This document shows positions 6,676 to 15,323 of a DNA stretch of 64,000 nt, piece after piece. Source of the stretch: Schlegelella_A sp965246805 (GTDB taxonomy: Bacteria > Pseudomonadota > Gammaproteobacteria > Burkholderiales > Burkholderiaceae_C); NCBI GenBank assembly GCA_965246805.1, contig CBDFFO010000011.1:89703-153702 (forward strand). The letters are read 5' to 3'. The position numbers and the translations under genes are program-made. Within the stretch, counting starts at the first letter, position 1. Each line of letters starts with the position of its first letter. Below the pieces are notes generated by a model that was given only the letters and a program-made list of their open reading frames with translations, was not told where the DNA came from and ran no database searches.

Positions 6676-9105
6676 ATGACCTTCCCCCTCGCTTCGCTAG
6701 GCGCCGATGAACCTGGCGCTAGCACGCGCGCCGAACAGCGCGCGAACGTGCATCGGCGCGACGCCTGCGTCGCGCCCGCGGCCCACGCCGGCGTCGCGCC
6801 CGCGGCCCTCGACCTCGCCCCCACGCCGGGCTGGATCGCCAACGCCAAACTGATGGCAGGCGCCGTGCTGTGGCTGCTCGCGCTGCTTGCGCTCGTCACG
6901 CACCATGCGGGCGATGCCGGCTTCTCGACCTCGGGCAACGGCGGCGCGGTGCTCAACAAGGCGGGCGTGATCGGCGCGTGGTCCGCCGACCTCGCGTTCT
7001 TCCTCGCCGGCTACTCGGTGTGGTGGGTGATGCTCGCGAGCCTGCGGACATGGCTCGGTTCGCTGGCGCGTCGCTTGCGGCACGAGGACATCGAGCCTGT
7101 CTCTAATGCAGCGGCATCGTCGAACGCGGGATCGCAGCTGCCGGGCTGGGCGCCGTGGCTCGGCCTGGCGATGCTGCTGGCCGCCAGCGCCTCGCTCGAA
7201 TGGACCCGCCTCTACCAGTACGAAGCATCGGTGGCCGGTGGCCACGCGGGCGGCGTGCTGGGCTACACGCTCGGCACGCTCGGCATGCGGCTCCTCGGCT
7301 TTGCCGGCTCGGGTGTGTTGTGGATCGCTCTGCTGGTCGCCGGCTCGGCGCTCGCGCTGCGCTTCTCGTGGCTGCGCGTGGCCGAAAGCATCGGCGCCGG
7401 CGTCGACGCGTTGCGCACCCGGCGGGTCGAACGCATCGAGCGTGCGGAAGACGTGCGCGTCGGCGAGAAGGCCTTGCGCGAGCGCGAAGAGGTCGGCGAG
7501 GTCGAGCACCAGCTGCACGAGGCGCACCTGCCGATCGTGATCGAGCCGACGCTGATCGACGTGCCGAAGAGCGCGCGCGTCGTCAAGGAACGGCAGAAGC
7601 CGCTCTTCAACGAGCTCGTCGACACCAAGCTGCCGCAGGTCGACCTGCTCGATGCCGCGCCGGCGCGCATGGAGTCGGTTGCGCCCGAGACGCTCGAGAT
7701 GACGTCGCGCATGATCGAGAAGAAGCTGAAGGACTTCGGTGTCGAGGTGCGCGTGGTCGCGGCCTCGCCCGGCCCGGTCATTACGCGCTACGAGATCGAG
7801 CCGGCGGTCGGCGTCAAGGGCTCGCAGGTGCTCACCCTCGCGAAAGACCTCGCGCGCTCGCTCGGCCTCGTCAGCATCCGCGTGGTCGAGACGATTCCCG
7901 GCAAGACGACGATGGCGCTCGAACTGCCGAATGCGAAGCGGCAGACGATCCGGCTTTCCGAGGTGCTCGGCTCGTCGCAGTACAACGATTCGACGTCGCA
8001 GCTCACGCTCGGCCTGGGCAAGGACATCGTCGGCAACCCGGTCGTCGCCGACCTCACGAAGATGCCGCACTGCCTGGTGGCTGGCACAACGGGTGCTGGC
8101 AAGTCGGTCGGCATCAACGCGATGATCCTGAGCCTGCTCTACAAGGCCGAGGCGCGCGACGTGCGTCTGATCCTGATCGATCCGAAGATGCTCGAGATGA
8201 GCGTCTACGAAGGCATTCCGCACCTGCTCTGCCCGGTCGTCACCGACATGAAGCAGGCCGCGCACGCGCTCAACTGGGGCGTGGGCGAGATGGAGCGGCG
8301 CTACAAGCTGATGAGCAAGCTCGGCGTTCGCAACGTCGCCGGCTACAACAAGCGGCTCGCCGAAGCGGCCGAGCGCGGCGAGAGCCTGCCGAACCCGTTC
8401 AGCCTCACGCCCGATGCGCCCGAGCCGCTCGAACGGCTGCCGATGATCGTGATCGTGATCGACGAGCTCGCCGACCTGATGATGGTGATCGGCAAAAAGA
8501 TCGAGGAGCTCATTGCGCGGCTCGCGCAGAAGGCCCGCGCCTCCGGCGTGCACCTGATCCTCGCGACGCAGCGGCCGAGCGTCGACGTGATCACCGGCCT
8601 CATCAAGGCGAACATTCCGACGCGGCTCTCGTTCCAGGTTTCGAGCAAGATCGACAGCCGCACCATCCTCGACCAATCCGGCGCCGAAGCGCTGCTCGGC
8701 ATGGGCGACATGCTGTACCTGCCGTCCGGCACCGGCGCGCCGGTGCGCGTGCACGGCGCGTTCGTCAGCGACGACGAGGTGCACCGCGTCGTCGCCTACC
8801 TGAAGACGCAGGGCGAGCCGAACTACATCGAGGGCATTCTCGAGGGCGGCGTGCTCGATGGCGACGGCGAGCTCTCGACGGCCGATCTCGGCGGCTCGAA
8901 CGGCGAGGCCGATGCGATGTACGACTCGGCGGTGGCCGTCGTGCTGCAGCACCGTCGGGCGTCGATCTCGCTGGTGCAACGGCATCTGCGCATCGGCTAC
9001 AACCGCGCCGCTCGATTGCTGGAACAAATGGAGAAATCCGGACTCGTCACGAGCATGGCCACCAACGGCAACCGCGACCTGCTCGTGCCCGCGCGGGCGG
9101 AGTGA
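6676..9105 (+). CDS. ftsK: DNA translocase FtsK
   Basis: This is an 809-residue septal DNA pump that moves chromosome termini to dif and activates XerCD recombination. The N-terminus has about four membrane helices (roughly 57-200). A linker follows, then the RecA-like motor with Walker A GTTGAGKS (about 470-477) and Walker B MIVIVIDELADLMM (about 590-605). The C-terminal gamma winged-helix domain that reads KOPS is DSAVAVVLQHRRASISLVQR onward (about 750-808). The first 50 residues are unusual: Ala/Pro-rich with an 8-residue tandem duplication (VAPAAHAG / VAPAALDL), so the true start might lie further in. lolA overlaps its stop by one base (TGATG), suggesting translational coupling. Confidence 0.95.
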   Translation: MTFPLASLGADEPGASTRAEQRANVHRRDACVAPAAHAGVAPAALDLAPTPGWIANAKLMAGAVLWLLALLALVTHHAGDAGFSTSGNGGAVLNKAGVIGAWSADLAFFLAGYSVWWVMLASLRTWLGSLARRLRHEDIEPVSNAAASSNAGSQLPGWAPWLGLAMLLAASASLEWTRLYQYEASVAGGHAGGVLGYTLGTLGMRLLGFAGSGVLWIALLVAGSALALRFSWLRVAESIGAGVDALRTRRVERIERAEDVRVGEKALREREEVGEVEHQLHEAHLPIVIEPTLIDVPKSARVVKERQKPLFNELVDTKLPQVDLLDAAPARMESVAPETLEMTSRMIEKKLKDFGVEVRVVAASPGPVITRYEIEPAVGVKGSQVLTLAKDLARSLGLVSIRVVETIPGKTTMALELPNAKRQTIRLSEVLGSSQYNDSTSQLTLGLGKDIVGNPVVADLTKMPHCLVAGTTGAGKSVGINAMILSLLYKAEARDVRLILIDPKMLEMSVYEGIPHLLCPVVTDMKQAAHALNWGVGEMERRYKLMSKLGVRNVAGYNKRLAEAAERGESLPNPFSLTPDAPEPLERLPMIVIVIDELADLMMVIGKKIEELIARLAQKARASGVHLILATQRPSVDVITGLIKANIPTRLSFQVSSKIDSRTILDQSGAEALLGMGDMLYLPSGTGAPVRVHGAFVSDDEVHRVVAYLKTQGEPNYIEGILEGGVLDGDGELSTADLGGSNGEADAMYDSAVAVVLQHRRASISLVQRHLRIGYNRAARLLEQMEKSGLVTSMATNGNRDLLVPARAE
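6767..6808 (+). repeat. 24-bp tandem duplication inside the ftsK 5' end
   Basis: GCGTCGCGCCCGCGGCCC occurs at 6767 and again at 6791, one 24-bp period apart, so the reading frame is kept and eight residues (ACVAPAAH / AGVAPAAL) are duplicated. It lies in the N-terminal cytoplasmic extension ahead of the first membrane helix. Confidence 0.8.
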
Positions 9106-9785
9106 TGGCGATCGGCATGGCGCGACGCCTCTTCCGTTCGGTGCGAGCCGCGTGGGTTCGCACGAACCCGTGGCAGCGAGCCATCTGGGGCATCGCGTTG
9201 AATTTTCTGTTCGCGATGGCGCCGGCGCACGCCGACAACGTCGACACGCTGCGCGGTTTCGTGCGCGACGTGAAGAGCGGCCGAGCGCAATTCACGCAGA
9301 CGGTCACCTCGCCTGATGGCGCTAGGAAGAAGTCGTCGAGCGGCAGCTTCGAATTCGCGCGCCCCAATCACTTTCGCTTCGTCTACGCGAAGCCGTTCGA
9401 GCAGACCATCGTCGCCGACGGCCAGAAGGTGTGGATCTACGACGTCGACCTGAACCAGGTGAGTTCGAGGAAGCTCGGCGACGCGCTTGGCGCGACGCCG
9501 GCGGCGCTGCTCGCCGGCGGTTCGCTCGACAAGGAGTTCGATCTCGCGAGTGCGCCCGCGAAGGACGGCCTCGACTGGGTCGAAGCCAGGCCGAAGGTGA
9601 AGGACGGCCCGTTCCAGTTGTTGCGCATCGGCTTCAAAGCGAAGGACCTCGCGGCACTCGAGATCGTCGACAGTTTCGGCCAGCGGTCGATGCTGCTCTT
9701 CAGCGCTTTCGCGCCCAACGTGAGCACCCCGGCCGACGCGTTCCACTTCACGCCGCCGGCCGGTGCCGATGTGATCGAGCAGTAG
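9105..9785 (+). CDS. lolA: Outer-membrane lipoprotein carrier protein LolA
   Basis: This 226-residue periplasmic chaperone receives lipoproteins from LolCDE and hands them to LolB at the outer membrane. A signal peptide (hydrophobic IWGIALNFLFAMAPAHA) is preceded by an unusually long basic n-region. The mature protein starts near DNVDTLRGFVRDVKSGRAQF and has LolA hallmarks such as RPNHFRFVYAKPFEQTIVADGQ and WIYDVDLNQV. The ATG at 9105 overlaps the ftsK stop; a second in-frame ATG at 9117 could also serve. A separate, more divergent LolA-like protein is encoded in the aryl-polyene locus at 26481. Confidence 0.93.
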   Translation: MAIGMARRLFRSVRAAWVRTNPWQRAIWGIALNFLFAMAPAHADNVDTLRGFVRDVKSGRAQFTQTVTSPDGARKKSSSGSFEFARPNHFRFVYAKPFEQTIVADGQKVWIYDVDLNQVSSRKLGDALGATPAALLAGGSLDKEFDLASAPAKDGLDWVEARPKVKDGPFQLLRIGFKAKDLAALEIVDSFGQRSMLLFSAFAPNVSTPADAFHFTPPAGADVIEQ

Positions 9786-9842
9786 CGCGGGGCACCTGTT
9801 CGGCCGCGAGTCGGGGCTGGTCACCTCCTCGGGCACGTTCCC

Positions 9843-9861
9843 CTCCCTCCGGCCGAGGGAG
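9843..9861. repeat. CTCCCTC/GAGGGAG inverted repeat
   Basis: A 7-bp stem around a 5-nt loop in the lolA-rarA gap. It resembles the stem core of the GC palindromes at 4022-4042, 4712-4738 and 14450-14531. It may also slow transcription after lolA; no T-tract is present. Confidence 0.4.
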
Positions 9862-9916
9862 CAGAGCTGGCCGTGATACTGCGCACCAGGAACACCCGTT
9901 GCCGCGCCATCGACCG

Positions 9917-11269
9917 ATGCCCGACCTCCTCACCGCCCTCGACGACGACACCGTGTCCGACCCCGGCGCGCCGCTCGCCGAACGCCTGCGGCCACGCACG
10001 CTCGACGGCGTCATCGGCCAGCAGCACCTGCTCGGGCCCGGCAAGCCGCTGCGCGTCGCGTTCGAATCGGGTCGCCTGCATTCGATGATCCTGTGGGGAC
10101 CGCCGGGTGTCGGCAAGACCACGTTGGCCCGGTTGATGGCCGACGCGTTCGATGCGCAGTTCATCGCGATGTCGGCCGTGCTCGGCGGCGTGAAGGACAT
10201 CCGCGAGGCCGTCGAGCGCGCGCAGGCCTTGAAGGCGCAGGGCCGGCGCACGGTGATCTTCGTCGACGAGGTGCACCGCTTCAACAAGAGCCAGCAGGAC
10301 GCGTTCCTGCCTCACGTCGAATCGGGGCTGCTCACGTTCATCGGCGCGACCACCGAGAACCCGTCGTTCGAGGTCAACTCGGCGCTGTTGTCGCGCGCGA
10401 CGGTTCATGTGCTGAAGAGCCTCGACGAGGCCGACCTGCGGCAGTTGCTCGTGCGCGCGCGCGCGTTGCTCGCGGCGCCGTCCCTCACCGAAGGCGCGCA
10501 GACGCGACTCGTCACCTACGCCGACGGCGACGCGCGCCGCCTCCTCAACGCCTACGACAACCTCATCGCGATGACTGTGAGCCCGATCGCCGCGGCACCG
10601 GAACTCATCGACGAACGCATGCTCGAGCACGCGCTCGGCGAGCAGCTGCGCCGCTACGACAAGGGCGGCGAGCAGTTCTACGACACCATCTCCGCGCTCC
10701 ACAAGGCGGTGCGCGGCAGCGACCCCGACGCGTCGCTCTACTGGTTCGTGCGCATGCTCGACGGTGGCGTCGACCCGCGCTACGTCGCCCGTCGACTGGT
10801 CCGCATGGCCACCGAGGACATCGGCCTCGCCGACCCGCGTGCGCTTCGCATGGCGCTCGACGCGGCCGAGACCTACGAGCGCCTCGGCTCGCCGGAAGGC
10901 GAGCTGGCGCTCGCGGAAGCGGTGATCTATCTGGCTGTCGCGCCGAAGAGCAACGCGGTCTATGCGGCCTACAACGCAGCGCGCAAGCTGATCAAGAGCG
11001 ACATCACGCGGCCCGTTCCTCTTCGGCTCCGCAATGCGCCGACCGAGTTGATGAAAGACCTCGACTACGGCAAGAGCTACCGATATGCGCACGACGAGCC
11101 GGGAGGGTTCGCGGCCGGCGAGCGCTACTGGCCCGACGACATGAATGCGCTCCGGCTCTACCAGCCGGTCGAGCGAGGCCTAGAAATCCGCATCGCCGAG
11201 CGCATGGCCGAGATGCGGCGGCTGAACGAAACCGCCGGCGGACACGGGCAGGGCGAGGGCCCTGAGTAG
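9917..11269 (+). CDS. rarA: Replication-associated recombination protein A (MgsA/RarA AAA+ ATPase)
   Basis: This 450-residue clamp-loader-like AAA+ ATPase acts at stalled replication forks. Walker A is GPPGVGKTT (about 60-68), Walker B is VIFVDEVHRFNKSQQDAFLP, and sensor 1 is FIGATTENPSFEV. The C-terminal half (YDTISALHKAVRGSDPDASL onward) is the conserved RarA tetramerisation region. The start is the ATG at 9917 (MPDLLTALDDDT); the longer upstream frame runs over lolA and is not used. The lolA-rarA order is typical of Burkholderiales. Confidence 0.94.
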   Translation: MPDLLTALDDDTVSDPGAPLAERLRPRTLDGVIGQQHLLGPGKPLRVAFESGRLHSMILWGPPGVGKTTLARLMADAFDAQFIAMSAVLGGVKDIREAVERAQALKAQGRRTVIFVDEVHRFNKSQQDAFLPHVESGLLTFIGATTENPSFEVNSALLSRATVHVLKSLDEADLRQLLVRARALLAAPSLTEGAQTRLVTYADGDARRLLNAYDNLIAMTVSPIAAAPELIDERMLEHALGEQLRRYDKGGEQFYDTISALHKAVRGSDPDASLYWFVRMLDGGVDPRYVARRLVRMATEDIGLADPRALRMALDAAETYERLGSPEGELALAEAVIYLAVAPKSNAVYAAYNAARKLIKSDITRPVPLRLRNAPTELMKDLDYGKSYRYAHDEPGGFAAGERYWPDDMNALRLYQPVERGLEIRIAERMAEMRRLNETAGGHGQGEGPE

Positions 11270-11383
11270 CCCGTGGCTGGCCCGGTTCCTGCGGGCATGG
11301 GAAAGCGAGTGCCGAGGGGCTGCGACGGCGCCCCTAGAATTTCTTCGGCAGCCTTCCGCCCCGACCGCGACTTTTCCTTTCCC

Positions 11384-12307
11384 ATGGATACCTTCATCCA
11401 GCAGATCATCAATGGTCTGGTGCTCGGCAGCGTGTACGCGTTGGTGGCGCTCGGCTACACGATGGTCTACGGGATCATCAACCTCATCAACTTCGCGCAC
11501 GGCGAGGTGCTGATGGTGGGCGCGCTCACGAGTTGGACCGTCGTGACCGCGCTCGCGGGTTACGGCCTGCCAGGCTGGCTGCTGCTGCTGATCTCGCTGA
11601 TCGCCGCAATCGTCGTCTGCACGGTGCTCAACTTCGCGATCGAGAAGATCGCGTACCGCCCGCTTCGCAACGCGCCGCGGCTCGCGCCGCTCATCACCGC
11701 GATGGGCATGAGCCTCTTGCTGCAGACGCTCGCGATGATCATCTGGAAGCCGACCTACAAGTCGTTTCCGATCCTGCTGCCGAGCGAGCCCTATGTGATC
11801 GGCGGGGCGGTGATCAACACGGTTCAGATCCTGATCCTCGTCGTCACGGTGATCACGCTGTCTGGGCTCATGTATCTCGTGAACCGCACCAAGCTCGGCC
11901 GTGCGATGCGGGCCACCGCCGAGAATCCGCGCGTCGCCGCTTTGATGGGCGTGCGGCCCGACACTGTCATCTCCGCGACCTTCGTGATCGGCGCGGCGCT
12001 CGCGGCGCTGGCCGGAGTGATGTATGCGGCCAACTACGGCTCGGTGCAACACACGATGGGCTTCCTGCCGGGCCTGAAGGCGTTCACCGCCGCTGTGTTC
12101 GGCGGCATCGGCAACCTGCCGGGCGCGATGCTCGGCGGCGTGCTGCTGGGCCTCATCGAATCGTTCGGCGCCGGCTACCTCGGTGCGTTGACCGGCGGCG
12201 TGCTAGGCAGCAACTACCAGGACATCTTCGCCTTCGTGGTGTTGATCCTGGTGCTCACCTTGCGGCCGCAGGGCCTGCTCGGCGAGCGGGTCGCCGATCG
12301 CGCCTGA
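11384..12307 (+). CDS. livH: Branched-chain amino-acid ABC transporter permease LivH
   Basis: This 307-residue inner-membrane permease is one of the two channel subunits of a LIV-type importer. It starts MDTFIQQIINGLVLGSVYAL and carries the family motifs YGIINLINFAHGE and KAFTAAVFGGIGNLPGAMLGG. About eight membrane segments are visible. The ATG at 11384 was preferred over one at 11273 because only the former begins at the conserved N-terminus. livM follows after 24 bp. No gene for the periplasmic binding protein (LivK/LivJ) is beside it. Confidence 0.93.
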   Translation: MDTFIQQIINGLVLGSVYALVALGYTMVYGIINLINFAHGEVLMVGALTSWTVVTALAGYGLPGWLLLLISLIAAIVVCTVLNFAIEKIAYRPLRNAPRLAPLITAMGMSLLLQTLAMIIWKPTYKSFPILLPSEPYVIGGAVINTVQILILVVTVITLSGLMYLVNRTKLGRAMRATAENPRVAALMGVRPDTVISATFVIGAALAALAGVMYAANYGSVQHTMGFLPGLKAFTAAVFGGIGNLPGAMLGGVLLGLIESFGAGYLGALTGGVLGSNYQDIFAFVVLILVLTLRPQGLLGERVADRA

Positions 12308-12331
12308 AGCCGCAAAAGCGCCCGAACCCAC

Positions 12332-13558
12332 ATGCAACGCGTGCACGACAACAAACTCGTCGTCTTCGTCGTCGCGGCGGTGCTGCTGCTGGCGTTGCCC
12401 TTCGCCGCGCAGGCGTTCGGCAACGCGTGGGTTCGCATCATCGACATCGCGTTGCTCTACGTGTTGCTCGCGCTCGGCCTGAACATCGTGGTCGGCTATG
12501 CCGGCCTGCTCGATCTCGGCTACGTCGCGTTCTACGCGGTCGGCGCCTACATGTTCGCGCTGCTGGCGTCGCCGCAACTGACGAACAATTTCCCCGCCAT
12601 CGCGGCGATATTTCCGCGTGGCCTGCACACGCCGCTGCTGTGGGTGATACCGCTGGGCGCCTTGCTCGCGGGTACGGCCGGCGTGCTGCTGGGCGCGCCC
12701 ACGCTGAAGTTGCGTGGCGATTATCTGGCGATCGTCACCCTCGGCTTCGGCGAGATCGTGCGCGTCTTCATGAACAACCTCGACGCGCCGGTCAACATCA
12801 CCAACGGCCCGAAGGGGCTCGACGCGATCGACGACATGGTGATCCCGTTCACCAGCATCAACCTCGGCAAGACGCAACACCTGTTCGGCCTCGAGATGCC
12901 GAAGGTGATGAACTACTACTTCCTGTTCCTGCTGCTGGTCGTGGCGGCAGTGCTCATCTGCCACCGGCTCGAGAGGAGCCGGATCGGCCGCGCGTGGATG
13001 GCGATCCGCGAAGACGAGATCGCGGCCAAGGCGATGGGCATCAACACGCGAAACCTGAAGCTGCTCGCCTTCGGCATGGGCGCGACCTTCGGGGGCGTTT
13101 CGGGCGTGATGTTCGCGACCTTCCAGGGCTTCGTGTCGCCCGAATCGTTCAGCCTGCAGGAGTCGGTGATGATCGTCGCGATGGTGGTGCTCGGTGGCAT
13201 CGGCCACCTGCCCGGCGTGATCGTCGGCGCGCTGTTGCTGTCGATTCTGCCGGAGGCCTTGCGTTACGTGGCCGGGCCGTTGCAGCAGATGAGCGATGGC
13301 CGGCTCGATGCATCGATCCTGCGCCAGCTGATGATCGCGCTCGCGATGATCGGGATCATGCTGGCGCGGCCGCGCGGCCTGTGGCCGTCGCCAGAGCACG
13401 GCCGCATCGCCGCCGACCCGGCGGGCGCCGTCGGCAAGCCGCGCCGCATCGACACGGAAGGCGACCCGGTCGCCGATCCGGCGGTCCTGCAGAACGTGAC
13501 GCAGGAGGGCGGCGCCGTCACCAATGCGACGCACGGCACCGGAGCCCGGCATGAGTGA
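12332..13558 (+). CDS. livM: Branched-chain amino-acid ABC transporter permease LivM
   Basis: This 408-residue second permease partners LivH. Hallmarks are GLNIVVGYAGLLDLGYVAFYAVGAY, LRGDYLAIVTLGFGEIVRV, the EAA-like region IREDEIAAKAMGINTRNLKL and MVVLGGIGHLPGVIVGALLL. After the last membrane helix and the usual RPRGLWPS end, the protein continues with about 50 hydrophilic residues that are not typical of LivM. Its stop overlaps the livG start by eight bases (ATGAGTGA), so translation of the permease and the first ATPase is coupled. Confidence 0.93.
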   Translation: MQRVHDNKLVVFVVAAVLLLALPFAAQAFGNAWVRIIDIALLYVLLALGLNIVVGYAGLLDLGYVAFYAVGAYMFALLASPQLTNNFPAIAAIFPRGLHTPLLWVIPLGALLAGTAGVLLGAPTLKLRGDYLAIVTLGFGEIVRVFMNNLDAPVNITNGPKGLDAIDDMVIPFTSINLGKTQHLFGLEMPKVMNYYFLFLLLVVAAVLICHRLERSRIGRAWMAIREDEIAAKAMGINTRNLKLLAFGMGATFGGVSGVMFATFQGFVSPESFSLQESVMIVAMVVLGGIGHLPGVIVGALLLSILPEALRYVAGPLQQMSDGRLDASILRQLMIALAMIGIMLARPRGLWPSPEHGRIAADPAGAVGKPRRIDTEGDPVADPAVLQNVTQEGGAVTNATHGTGARHE

Positions 13559-14414
13559 CGCGATGGGCGCGAGCGCCAGCCTCGCCGGCAACCCGACCCA
13601 CATGGGCGCGTCGCACACGGCCCCGGCGTCGCGTGCTTCGGCGCCGGTGGTGCTGAACGTGCGCGGCGTCTCGAAGCGTTTCGGTGGCCTGCAGGCGCTG
13701 TCGGACGTGGGCGTGAAGATCGAGGAAGGCCAGGTCTACGGCCTCATCGGTCCGAACGGCGCCGGCAAGACGACCTTCTTCAACGTGCTCACCGGCCTCT
13801 ACACCCCCGACGCCGGCAGCTTCGAGCTCGGCGGCAAGCCGTACCGGCCGACCGCGGTGCACGAAGTGGCGAAAGCCGGCATCGCGCGCACGTTCCAGAA
13901 CATCCGGCTCTTCTCCGATATGACGGCGCTCGAGAACGTGATGGTCGGCCGCCACGTGCGGACGCACTCGGGCCTGATCGGCGCGGTGTTCAGAACCGCG
14001 GGCTTCAAGGCCGAAGAGAAGGCGATCGCCGCGCGCGCGCGCGAGCTGCTCGACTACGTCGGCATCGGCGCGTTGGCCGAGTACAAGGCCCGCACGCTGA
14101 GCTACGGCGATCAACGCCGCCTCGAGGTGGCCCGCGCGCTCGCGACCGACCCGAAGCTGATCGCGCTCGACGAACCGGCCGCCGGGATGAACGCGACCGA
14201 GAAGGTCGTGCTGCGCGAACTCATCGACCGCATCCGCAACGACGGTCGCACGATCCTGCTGATCGAGCACGACGTGAAGCTCGTGATGGGCCTGTGCGAC
14301 CGCGTCACCGTGCTCGACTACGGCAAGCAGATCGCCGAAGGCACGCCGGCCGAGGTGCAGAGCCACGAGAAAGTCATCGAGGCCTATCTCGGTGCCGGTC
14401 ACAAGGCGCATTGA
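13551..14414 (+). CDS. livG: Branched-chain amino-acid ABC transporter ATP-binding protein LivG
   Basis: This 287-residue ATPase energises the LivHM permease. Walker A is GPNGAGKTT, the signature is LSYGDQRRLEVARAL and Walker B is LIALDEPAAGMN; LivG-specific features are the spacing of IARTFQNIRLFSDMTALENV and the ADD-like FRTAGFKAEEK. The start is the ATG at 13551 inside the end of livM. About 30 Ala/Ser-rich residues precede the first beta strand (VLNVRGVSKRFGG), longer than usual. A 148-bp gap containing a palindromic repeat separates it from livF. Confidence 0.93.
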   Translation: MSDAMGASASLAGNPTHMGASHTAPASRASAPVVLNVRGVSKRFGGLQALSDVGVKIEEGQVYGLIGPNGAGKTTFFNVLTGLYTPDAGSFELGGKPYRPTAVHEVAKAGIARTFQNIRLFSDMTALENVMVGRHVRTHSGLIGAVFRTAGFKAEEKAIAARARELLDYVGIGALAEYKARTLSYGDQRRLEVARALATDPKLIALDEPAAGMNATEKVVLRELIDRIRNDGRTILLIEHDVKLVMGLCDRVTVLDYGKQIAEGTPAEVQSHEKVIEAYLGAGHKAH

Positions 14415-14449
14415 AGTCGATGCGCAAGTTGCATGTGGATGGTGCTTCG

Positions 14450-14531
14450 CGCCCTCACCCCGGCCCTCTCCCGGAGGGAGAGGGGGCAATGCTTTACTCC
14501 CTCTCCCTCCGGGAGAGGGTTGGGGTGAGGG
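14450..14531. repeat. Large intergenic palindromic (REP-like) element between livG and livF
   Basis: The element has two head-to-head halves. The left half reads CCTCACCCCGGCCCTCTCCC followed by GGAGGGAGAGGG; the right half reads CCCTCTCCCTCCGGGAGAGGG followed by TTGGGGTGAGGG. Each half folds on itself and the two halves pair with each other. It could damp read-through from livG to livF or stabilise the upstream mRNA. Shorter relatives of the same sequence occur at 4022-4053, 4712-4738 and 9843-9861. Confidence 0.8.
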
Positions 14532-14562
14532 TGCCGTGGATGCACAAGCCGACGATGTCTGC

Positions 14563-15282
14563 ATGAGCCTCTCCGACATCCTCCTTCGAGTCACCGACCT
14601 GAAGGTCGCCTACGGCGGCATCCAGGCGGTAAAGGGCGTGTCGTTCGACGTGGGCGCCGGTGAACTCGTGAGCCTGATCGGCGCAAACGGAGCCGGCAAG
14701 ACGACGACGTTGAAGGCCGTGACCGGCACGCAGGCCGTCGCCGGTGGCGACATCGAGTTCATGGGAAAGAGCATCCGGGGCCAGGGCCCGTGGGACCTCG
14801 TCAAGCAGGGCCTCGTGATGGTTCCCGAAGGCCGCGGCACGTTCACGCGCATGACCATCACCGAGAACCTGCAGATGGGCGCGTTCATCCGCAACGATGG
14901 CGAGATCGCCGCCGACTTCGACCGCGTGTTCGCGATCTTTCCGCGCCTGAAGGAACGCCGCCACCAGCTCGCCGGCACGATGAGCGGCGGCGAGCAGCAG
15001 ATGCTTGCGATGGGCCGCGGGCTGATGGCCCGCCCCAAGCTGCTGCTGCTCGACGAGCCGTCGATGGGCCTCGCGCCGATCATGGTCGACAAGATCTTCG
15101 AGGTCGTGAACGACATCCACCGGCAAGGCACGACGATCCTGCTGGTGGAGCAGAACGCAAGCCGCGCGTTGCAGCTGGCGTCGCGCGGGTACGTGCTCGA
15201 TTCGGGCGAAGTGACGATGAGCGGGGCCGGTCGCGATCTGCTGAACGATCCGCGCGTGCGGGCCGCCTATCTGGGCGAATGA
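14563..15282 (+). CDS. livF: Branched-chain amino-acid ABC transporter ATP-binding protein LivF
   Basis: This 239-residue second ATPase of the LIV importer starts MSLSDILLRVTDLKVAYGG. Walker A is GANGAGKTT, the signature motif is MSGGEQQMLAMGRGLM and Walker B is LLLLDEPSMGLAPIMV, all matching LivF. The C-terminus ends with the conserved LLNDPRVRAAYLGE. The ATG at 14563 was chosen because upstream in-frame sequence is translated palindrome. It is last in the livHMGF set; the S9 peptidase gene follows after 41 bp and may be co-transcribed. Confidence 0.93.
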   Translation: MSLSDILLRVTDLKVAYGGIQAVKGVSFDVGAGELVSLIGANGAGKTTTLKAVTGTQAVAGGDIEFMGKSIRGQGPWDLVKQGLVMVPEGRGTFTRMTITENLQMGAFIRNDGEIAADFDRVFAIFPRLKERRHQLAGTMSGGEQQMLAMGRGLMARPKLLLLDEPSMGLAPIMVDKIFEVVNDIHRQGTTILLVEQNASRALQLASRGYVLDSGEVTMSGAGRDLLNDPRVRAAYLGE

Positions 15283-15323
15283 TTTGGTGAACGTGGGGTG
15301 AATAACCAGTGGGAGCCAAACAC

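Noticed and set aside
7155..9785. 876-codon frame fused to lolA
   Set aside because: The part before 9105 is the out-of-frame shadow of ftsK; lolA begins at its own ATG with a signal peptide.
14450..14531. Possible CRISPR-like repeat
   Set aside because: Only one palindromic unit with two inverted halves is present, with no regular spacers and no cas genes; it is a REP-like element.
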